From NCBI GenBank assembly GCA_000226015.1, contig JH154575.1, forward strand, positions 108,316-141,969: a DNA stretch of 33,654 bases, in the 5' to 3' direction. This document shows positions 22,475 through 28,510 of this stretch, piece after piece; the first letter of the stretch is position 1, and every line of letters starts with the position of its first letter. The notes below the pieces were generated by a model that was given only the letters and a program-made list of their open reading frames with translations, had not been told where the DNA came from and did not search any database. A program made the position numbers and the translations under genes. The DNA is from Mnemiopsis leidyi (lineage: Eukaryota > Ctenophora > Tentaculata > Lobata > Bolinopsidae).

Positions 22475-22626
22475 AAGTTTGATAAAATACGTTATTCAAG
22501 TTAGCCTAACGAACCTTATCATCCTCGTTATTATCAGCTATGGTAAGACGTTAGTCGATGGTTCACCTGAAAGAGTCGATTTTAAAACCAAAGTTTTGAT
22601 CAGCTGAAGAAGGAATTAGTATGATT

Positions 22627-22690
22627 GAACTTCATACGTAGAGTTATCATCTTCACTCAGCTGGTAGTGCATGAGATGTAATCAGAAGTG
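22627..22690 (-). ncRNA. Variant-box C/D RNA family X, copy 2, host intron 19
   Basis: Box C TGATTA (22684-22679), D' CTGA, C' GATGATA and box D ATGA (22635-22632). ACT and AGT flank the boxes. It shares CATGCACTACCA before D' with copy 1 at 21.6 kb. The target of this guide was not recognised. Same box pairing change as family Y. Confidence 0.72.
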
Positions 22691-22918
22691 GACTTGGTTA
22701 ATTGTTATTTAGAATTATTCAGCATTTATCTTAAGTCTGAAATAAGTGTATGTACCTATAGATAAGAACTGTAGTTCGGAAGGGACAAGTCCAGTGTCCA
22801 AAGATTGTAAAACTAGTCCAGGGTCGTATCTCTATTAGAGCTGCATCTTGCTCTATCCTGAATGGGAAAAATATTGATTCCAAAAGTTAACAAGTATAAT
22901 TGTGATGGTTGAAGTGGT

Positions 22919-22985
22919 AATCGATTCATAAAAAATTAAAAATATCACCACAGTTAGTCTGTGCCCAATGCTATAATCATTCGAT
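22919..22985 (-). ncRNA. Variant-box C/D RNA family Y, copy 2, host intron 18
   Basis: Box C TGATTA (22978-22973) is paired with box D ATGA (22928-22925), 54 bases apart inclusive. Terminal stem strands ATCGA and TCGAT flank the boxes. It shares AATGATTATAGCATTGGGCACA with copy 1 at 22.1 kb. A C'-like GGTGATAT is internal. The guide is unassigned. In a canonical kink-turn the fifth base of box C pairs with the first base of box D. Here G-C is replaced by U-A. Confidence 0.7.
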
Positions 22986-23566
22986 CTTTGGATATTTATA
23001 GATGACGGAATGAAAAAATTAAATCCTACCTTATGAAATAAGACTGCGTATGTTGTAGACGAGTGGTTCCTCATTGACCTGGAATGATACAAGAATTACA
23101 TGGATCGATTCACATTAACTTCAAGAACCCGCCACTTACCGATATTATTGATTAAAGTTGTCATTTGCATGGTTTATCCTCGTGGTAAAAGACTGCTAGA
23201 GTCTCCACGAGACACAAGGAATATGCAATGGAGACACGTGTCTCAGAGAGAAACACTTGTCTCTTATTTTGCAACATTGCGGAGGACAGGACCACGGAGA
23301 GATCGCGACCAAACACCGCCAAGCTGCCCTGACAGCGGCAAAACTGCAGGGAACACTCAGTTGCCATGGAGACGGACCAGAGTCCGATATACCGTAACAC
23401 AGATCACACAGTTAAATTCCTACAGTTCTTACCTTGGTTTCCTATATAGTACAGCTCGAGTCGAGTTCAGTCAGTGCGGCTGAGATTTTCTCTGCTCCGA
23501 TATCTGTAAAAGACAAAATTGGCGTGGGATATAAACAGAAAATCAACACGATGCTATCTGGTTCAG

Positions 23567-23657
23567 AGTATCAGATAATTTAGTATGTCACCAGCTATGT
23601 CACCAGTCATTTCCAGCTATCTAGACTGGTCTGTCGGGGAAAATTATCATCATTCAA
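23567..23657 (-). ncRNA. C/D snoRNA candidate, host intron 15
   Basis: Box C ATGATGA (23653-23647) and box D CTGA (23574-23571) stand 83 bases apart, within the range for longer C/D RNAs. TAATTT after box C can pair with AAATTA before box D. A short duplicated GCTGGTGACATA lies between. No target was recognised. Confidence 0.5.
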
Positions 23658-23904
23658 CTGACAAAATATGTCGCGTTTTGGGACACATCGTTGTTCTAAC
23701 ATGGGTAATTGTGCATTATCTGTTACAGCAATGAACTTACAGTGGATTCTTCTCTTCTTTTTGAGGAGTAGCAAAAAAATGATACGGGGTGCGTTTGTAC
23801 AGAGATAATTGAACTAGCTTCTCGTCAGAGGACCTGAAAATGAACAGGCATAGAATTCTTGGAAAATTTTTATATCTTTAAACTTTGTGAAAAAGCTAAT
23901 GCTC

Positions 23905-23970
23905 ATTATTCAGGAAGGTTAAGGTTGGCTTCATTATATTCAGAAACACGGACCTTAGTATCATCAGAAA
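23905..23970 (-). ncRNA. C/D snoRNA, host intron 14, 28S guide
   Basis: Box C is CTGATGA (23967-23961), with D' CTGA, C'-like TAATGAAG and box D CTGA (23913-23910). GGTCCGTGTTT before D' complements 28S AAACACGGACC. The predicted methylated base is the A of ACACGG. This target adjoins the one predicted for the intron 4 snoRNA, so the two guides cover a continuous conserved 28S stretch. Confidence 0.7.
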
Positions 23971-24182
23971 GATTTTAAGAAAGTGGGCACCGAAAAAATA
24001 ATTTACCCGGTAGTTGAATTGATCGCGGTTAGGACTTCAATCTATCTTGATAGGAACTGCTGGCAGGATTCTGTTCTAATTATTCATAGACCGCCGCGCT
24101 ATAGGGTCCATCTTCAACCTAATGGAGACTAACGTCAAAATCATGTGCATCTGATTTTGGTGAAACTGAGGTAGCTTATGCT

Positions 24183-24246
24183 TTTATCAGAACCACTTCA
24201 TCAATAAAATCAGCTGGAGGGCAAGCGGGACTTTCTCATCATGTAA
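24183..24246 (-). ncRNA. SNORD62: U62/snR41-type C/D snoRNA copy 3, host intron 13
   Basis: Box C ATGATGA (24242-24236), D' CTGA, C' TGATGAA and box D CTGA (24190-24187) are all intact. GCTTGCCCTCCAG before D' pairs with 18S UGGAGGGCAAG. The fifth base falls on the A that is Am590 in human 18S and Am541 in yeast, the site of U62 and snR41. Same sequence as the copies at 22.4 and 21.9 kb apart from single changes. Confidence 0.9.
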
Positions 24247-24446
24247 ATTTGGGAAGCTATCGTAAGAACGAAATTGTTTCCTACCCTGAAAGGGCTAACA
24301 TAGGTTAGGACCGAAGGACTCTTCTTGTAGCAAATCCAAGTCAGGCAGAGTTAATCTTTGTGTCTCCGAATTTTGGTATCTGCGAAGTATCGCAAATTAG
24401 AATAAGATCAGAAAAATACACAAGTTTATTAAAGCGATCACGAAAT

Positions 24447-24560
24447 TCAGCTGAAACTGACTAACTTTCGCCATGAGGCTAACAACGAAGCAGTAGGTTC
24501 ATTCCATGTTACTGGAACTGCTTCGCTGAGAGCTTAGACTGTCAGAGTCTCATCATAGTA
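24447..24560 (-). ncRNA. Structured RNA candidate, host intron 12
   Basis: Box C ATGATGA (24556-24550) is followed by a 12-bp hairpin stem (CAGCGAAGCAGT with ACTGCTTCGTTG) and then CTGA at 24450-24447. The 110-base span is long for a C/D RNA, but an internal hairpin between D' and C' would allow it. It may instead be a different class of small RNA. No guide match was recognised. Confidence 0.45.
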
Positions 24561-24713
24561 GTAATCGTCTCTAGAGAACGTCAAGATTTAAGAAACGTGC
24601 AAACCTGATCTCGATAGAATATCCAGGTCTAACTTGATCACTTCCCACCGCAGCCTGAATTAAGAAGTTCAGAAAACTTAAAGGATTCAACAACCTGGTG
24701 AGACTGAATGACA

Positions 24714-24782
24714 AATTTCAGCGATCTTGGTGATAGAGTGTCGTCATACGAGCAGTCAAGAGTAGCAAGGTTCATCATGTTG
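24714..24782 (-). ncRNA. SNORD24: U24-type C/D snoRNA copy a, host intron 11
   Basis: Box C ATGATGA (24778-24772), box D CTGA (24721-24718), with the intact guide CACCAAGATCG before box D and TTGCTACT upstream. Nearly the same sequence as copy b, differing by a few bases in the middle. Same predicted 28S target, the C of GAUCUUGG. Confidence 0.87.
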
Positions 24783-24966
24783 ATAATAAGATTGTGTAGA
24801 TTGTAAATTTGTGACATGAGCAGTACTTACCTAGACGGGACGAAGAGATTAATATCTTAGTAGGTTGGTTGCAACTACCTGCACATCTTTGTACACTGCT
24901 GCTGAAATTTGTAAATAGTTACAAGATGTGGAATATATTCACAGCTGCTGAGAATGTGAAAGGAAA

Positions 24967-25031
24967 TGTTTCAGTTCTTGGTGATAAGTTTGTCTTCAGC
25001 GACAGTCAAGATGTGCATAAGTCATCATTAA
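24967..25031 (-). ncRNA. Diverged U24-type C/D snoRNA copy c, host intron 10
   Basis: Box C ATGATGA (25028-25022), box D CTGA (24974-24971). It aligns with the two other U24-type RNAs (shared CTTGACTGT, ATCACCAAGA). Before box D, however, it reads CACCAAGAA where they read CACCAAGATCG. This shortens the spacing to box D and shifts the predicted 28S methylation by two bases. The TTGCTACT element is also lost. Confidence 0.75.
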
Positions 25032-25210
25032 AACAACATGTTAGGATACATAATCTTAGGCAAAGAATTAAATAAATACCTTAGCAGAGTTTCACCAATA
25101 GTAGCAGCCTGCATATCAGTACTTAGTCTTCTCGCAATTACAGCGAATCTGAAAGTGAAACAATTAAGGCACAGTGAATTTTGACGACAAAAACTGATGA
25201 AAGTAAAGCA

Positions 25211-25340
25211 GTTTGTACCCCGAGACAGGTATTGAACTTGCTAGAGATGACAAGTCCAATGTTTAAGTGAGGCGAAGTTAGTTTAGTCAAATTTAAACAG
25301 GAGCTGAACAATGGCAATATTCAACACCCCTCTATTTGAC
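25211..25340 (-). ncRNA. H/ACA snoRNA copy 1, host intron 9
   Basis: Sister of the block at 25759-25888, same length of 130 bases with scattered substitutions. The 3' hairpin stem TTGGACTTG/CAAGTTCAA, the candidate H box AAACTA and the terminal ACAAAC are preserved. The internal loop flanks ACTTAAACA and TACCTGTCT would form the pseudouridylation pocket. Target unknown. Confidence 0.72.
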
Positions 25341-25481
25341 ATTTAGTTAAATGAACGTCTCAGTTAAGAACCTCACCTCAAATGTAAACTTCAGAGTTTA
25401 AGACCGGATGGGATCTCCATCTGAAAGTTATTTCGTGAGGAAATTATTTCAACTTAACTTTACTCAACAGGCGATTAAAAG

Positions 25482-25550
25482 TTTTTCAGCGATCTTGGTG
25501 ATGAGTTGTCGTCACACGAACAGTCAAGAGTAGCAAGGTTCATCATATGA
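25482..25550 (-). ncRNA. SNORD24: U24-type C/D snoRNA copy b, host intron 8
   Basis: Box C ATGATGA (25546-25540), box D CTGA (25489-25486). CACCAAGATCG directly before box D is identical to the box D guide of vertebrate U24. It pairs with 28S CGAUCUUGGUG, placing methylation on the C of GAUC. A second element, TTGCTACT, matches the nearby AGUAGCAA, which is also the U24 arrangement. Recognition is strong. Confidence 0.88.
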
Positions 25551-25758
25551 AGTTAATTTTTTTAAAGTTTGACAAAATCTTAAAAGAAACAAACCTGTAA
25601 ACTGTTGAACACATGATAGATTGTCACTGAGATAAGTGTTGAGATAGCCTGCTCGTGCTCTGACGTTAATAAAATAAGGTCGACACAAAGTTAACGCTGA
25701 AAAGAGATTGTTGTTTATGTTTGGAAACAGCCCTGCGAATGAATAGTTTTACTTGATA

Positions 25759-25888
25759 GTTTGTACCCCGAGACAGGTATTGAACTTGCTAGAAATGACA
25801 AGTCCAATGTTTAAGTGAGGCTTAGTTAGTTTAGTCAAATTTAAACAGGAGTTGAACAATGGAAATAATCAACACCCCTCTATTTGAC
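25759..25888 (-). ncRNA. H/ACA snoRNA copy 2, host intron 7
   Basis: A 130-base block nearly identical to the one at 25211-25340. On the minus strand a 5' hairpin (GTTGAA with TTCAGC in the better copy) is followed by AAACTA, which fits the H box pattern ANANNA. A 3' hairpin with stem TTGGACTTG/CAAGTTCAA follows, then an ACA trinucleotide exactly three bases from the block end (ACAAAC). This two-hairpin layout guides pseudouridylation. The target is not identified. Confidence 0.7.
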
Positions 25889-26104
25889 CACCAATTTTAA
25901 CATTTAGAAGAGACAATAGCTGTATCTTACCTCTTAGCTGGCATATAGGTATAGCTGAGACAAAATTTCCAGGAGTTTCCTGGGTCTCAATCGTGTTCCT
26001 GAGGTTGGTTAAGATTAACAATTCAAGAGAGAATGTAGCAATGCGTGACGAACTGGAAAACAAAATCAGATAGAAGCCCTTTCATGCAGGAACATTGGAA
26101 AGTG

Positions 26105-26180
26105 AAGAGTTTCAAAAAACTTGAAATGCTTCGTATCCAAGTGCTCCCTCAAACAAATGCCTTCAAAGTCATCATTCTAA
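26105..26180 (-). ncRNA. Possible C/D snoRNA, host intron 6
   Basis: A clear box C ATGATGA (26175-26169) lies in this intron, but no CTGA occurs at a fitting distance. The best box D is TTGA within TTTTTTGAAAC (near 26112). The segment AAGGCATTTG after box C complements CAAAUGCCU of the conserved 28S AGCCAAAUGCCUCG. Either the box D is degenerate or this is a decayed copy. Confidence 0.35.
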
Positions 26181-26340
26181 GCGTTTGAATAAGAATCGTC
26201 TCTAAGCAAGGCGTTTAAAATTGTAATTACACATACCAAGATACGAGTTGCTCCAAATTCTTACAGACTTCAAATCTGAAAATTAATAACTTGTCATTAA
26301 ATAACAAAGTTTAAGTATTGTAACAGTTCATTAAAAACAT

Positions 26341-26409
26341 CTGTTCAGACAAATATCTACTTTGGGTAGTAATCAGGAATCATATGTCCCTATTTTTGGT
26401 CATCATTAA
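26341..26409 (-). ncRNA. C/D snoRNA, host intron 5
   Basis: Box C ATGATGA (26406-26400), an internal CCTGATT as D' and box D CTGA (26348-26345). Good spacing of about 60 bases. The guide regions ACATATGATTC and AAGTAGATATTTGT could not be assigned to a target by eye. Confidence 0.68.
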
Positions 26410-26463
26410 CTTGATACTATCATGCAGACTATAACTAAAACAGCAGGACAAGACTCACCAGAA

Positions 26464-27374
26464 TCAGTAGTCGAGTTTCAGCTCGTTGCTCTCAACTCCT
26501 GGGAAAAATTTTGTTTACTTTATTGTTGTAAAGAGAGAAGCCAAAACGAAGTGCTAGTATGAATCTTTCAGAAAAGTTGAATATCAATCAAGCAGATCAG
26601 TCCCGTCTTGAAACCATCATGTGATTCGAGGTTAAATAGAGAAAGAGATATCCGAGTTAAATCATACCTGATGAAGGAAAACTTGTCAGTCTCTCAGGAG
26701 AGTGGATTACTGCGGATCAGTGAGAAGGCTCCCTGCGAGAAGATGTCAATGAAATATAAATTTCGATTAAATCAGAGTAAGAGAGAACGCTAGATACATC
26801 AGAGGGAGCGTTAACATTTTGTCGATCAGCAATGTTCTGAGACTCTAGTCAAATCATCATTTAAGTAGCGACTTTTAAGCAGCATAGAGGGATCATGTTC
26901 ATACCTAATCCTAGAAATTCGCTGTCCGGATTCTCTTGATCCAGTCTGTTATCTGTGGTGAAATAATTATAAGACTTAAATGTAAGTATGGTGAATAAAT
27001 GTACGCGAATCGAATAAATCAGAAGCTGTTTGTCAATCAAATAATATTTCTGAGACTCTAGTCAAGTATCATCATGTTAAGATCACAGTAAAAGTAAATA
27101 AATTATACTATGTACATACCGAGATCAGCGGGGATACACTTGTTTAATATTATTTGTTCCCGGAAACTGCAAAATAAGCGGTGATAGAAGCTAATATAAC
27201 TGTAGATAAAGTTGGAAAATTTATAAGAAAATGATCAGGATTTTCTCTCAACATGATTTGTTCGGTAGTCTAACGTGTAAAGACATCATATCAAAGTTTT
27301 CTTAAGATCAAGTGTTTATCTAATAATGGTACTAACCAACGAGAGTGCAAAGAAGCTCGCATGTAGATAGACAT
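26464..27374 (-). CDS. Short open frame across host exons 1-5
   Basis: An ATG at 27374 opens a frame, MSIYMRASLHSRC, that passes exon junctions 1/2, 2/3, 3/4 and 4/5 without a stop and ends in KLDY at 26466-26464. The predicted peptide has 69 residues. Splice borders are 27337, 27166-27120, 26952-26905, 26709-26668 and 26498. The peptide matches no family I know. The stop lies more than 20 exons before the end, so the mRNA should be a nonsense-mediated decay target, as is usual for snoRNA host transcripts. It may be chance: with exons of only 40-50 bases, a four-junction open frame is not improbable. Confidence 0.3.
26564..26625 (-). ncRNA. C/D snoRNA, host intron 4, 28S guide
   Basis: Box C-like ATGATGG (26620-26614), an internal D' box CTGA and box D CTGA (26571-26568). 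Before D' lies TTTCAAGACGGGA, whose complement CCCGUCUUGAAA is a highly conserved 28S stretch. By the rule of the fifth base upstream of D', the methylated base would be the G of CCCG. Box C ends in G rather than A, which is slightly irregular. Confidence 0.72.
26797..26864 (-). ncRNA. C/D snoRNA, host intron 3, paralogue of intron 2 guide
   Basis: Box C ATGATGA is at 26860-26854, with box D CTGA at 26802-26799 and an internal CTGA at 26829-26826. It shares TTGACTAGAGTCTCAGAA with the snoRNA of intron 2, and so the same predicted 28S pairing. The halves before box D differ: here CGCTCCCT precedes box D. This suggests duplication followed by divergence of the second guide. Confidence 0.7.
27017..27078 (-). 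ncRNA. C/D snoRNA, host intron 2, 28S guide
   Basis: Box C ATGATGA (27075-27069) and box D CTGA (27022-27019) bound the RNA. Just after box C lies TTGACTAGAGTCTCAGA, which is shared with the next snoRNA at 26.8 kb. It contains the complement of GACUCUAGUC in the conserved 28S segment GCUUGACUCUAGUC. Two neighbouring introns therefore carry guides with the same element. The D' box is non-standard (CAGA). The target match is from memory of the 28S sequence. Confidence 0.7.
27232..27292 (-). ncRNA. C/D snoRNA, host intron 1
   Basis: Box C ATGATGT (27289-27283) and box D CTGA (27238-27235) are 45 bases apart. Flanking TGAT and TCA can pair as the terminal stem. The sequence before box D is GAGAGAAAATC. 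I could not match it to an rRNA site, so this is an orphan guide. Box C has a final T instead of A. Confidence 0.6.
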
Positions 27375-27767
27375 ATAGCTGAGCGCTGAGAAGAGCAGTG
27401 TTACTGAAACGAACAAGGAGTAAATGTACGTTGAAAAAGTAAGTCAAGACCTTAACTCGGACTGCGTTATCCGTAACGCGTTGGAAAACTTTTTTGAAAT
27501 TTTGGCCCGGCAGTGTTAAGTCTCTCTGAGTTTGTATGACACGGCGACCTCCGCGCGTGCGGTAAATGACACAAAATAACTGCGACAGCGCCAGAATGCG
27601 CGGCCAGGACAGCAAAGCCCAATCTTACATTCAGGCATTAAGCTTAAAGAGATTCTAACAATTGAAATTTGATAATAGCTAGTAAGGCTCATTTAGTGAT
27701 AATCAAATTTCTAAGAATTTAGAAGGAATCGTACCATTTCATTAACTTTCATATAGCACCGAAAAAT

Positions 27768-28113
27768 CAGTGGTCGACCGGGGCTAGCCACTGAAAATTT
27801 GCCAAAGCCGGGTAAGCTTCCATTTTGCCGGGGCCGGAAGAAGTACAGACAATTGCAGTGATTAAATTTTTCAAAACTTTAGCTTTCCTGAAACACAAAT
27901 TTGATTAGGTAATCAAGTCTACTTATGAGCACCGGCAAGATAATCTGGGTTATTAATAATTTCCAATCCTACATTTATGATCTGACATATCTAATCTTTA
28001 ATTTTGTACTAAAAGAAGCTGAATTCAGTGATAAAACCCCCGGCTGATGCCCCCGTTAAATGCATGGTTTTTGGCCGGGGTTCGTCATATTGGCTGGGCC
28101 CTGTCGACCACTG
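27768..28113. mobile_element. hAT-like non-autonomous element
   Basis: The ends CAGTGGTCGAC and GTCGACCACTG are inverted repeats of 11 bases bounding 346 bases with repeated CCGGGG motifs near the ends and no coding frame. CAGTGG termini and the flanking octamers CGAAAAAT and CATAAAAT (six of eight identical) fit the 8-base target duplications of hAT transposons. It sits directly upstream of the snoRNA host gene. Confidence 0.6.
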
Positions 28114-28510
28114 CATAAAATAAATCTGTACAAATTCAAAAAAACTTACGGTAATGAAATCAACTGAATTTCCTCATGCCATTTATAAGTAATGAAATTA
28201 AACAAGAGCTCAGTTAAAATACCATTAAAAAGTTAGTTAAACGATTAGAGCGGTCACCACGATATAAATGAAGTGCAACAAAAACTGCAGCAGATTTAGT
28301 TTACGTTATGAAATACATGCAAGTACTTGGAACAATGTTAAATATGCTACAGCTTTGCAATTGTTCAAAATAGACAGATGAGGCTGAAATTTACAAAATA
28401 CAAACTAGAAAATAAATAGAAGATTAAAAATAATACAGATGCCGTTAACACTATTATAGTCCAGCGCGGCAGGTGCAGACAACGAAACACAGAAAACCCT
28501 GACCCACCAC

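Larger units (their letters stand above)
21240..27620 (-). ncRNA. Multi-exon snoRNA host gene
   Basis: The minus strand resolves into about 26 short exons with GT-AG borders. E1 ends at 27337. The others are 27166-27120, 26952-26905, 26709-26668, 26498-26459, 26275-26237, 26052-25931, 25659-25595, 25420-25377, 25148-25080, 24901-24831, 24654-24605, 24379-24285, 24150-24007, 23833-23741, 23503-23433, 23178-23140 (weak), 23078-23030, 22857-22756, 22603-22567, 22405-22350, a doubtful one near 22252-22239, 22070-21971, 21798-21734, 21539-21486 and a last exon from 21309. Introns are mostly 100-280 bases, and at least 16 hold one snoRNA. Animal intronic snoRNAs are released from the spliced, debranched lariat, so the exons may matter only for splicing. 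Beyond a 69-codon frame in exons 1-5 they are closed in all frames. The 5' start lies near the GC-rich patch at about 27.6 kb. The 3' end is unresolved. Confidence 0.82.

Noticed and set aside
23190-23430. Possible RNA or element in host intron 16
   Set aside because: The stretch is GC-richer with small palindromes (GAGACAC, TGGTCCGTCTCC), but it lacks snoRNA boxes or clear terminal repeats.
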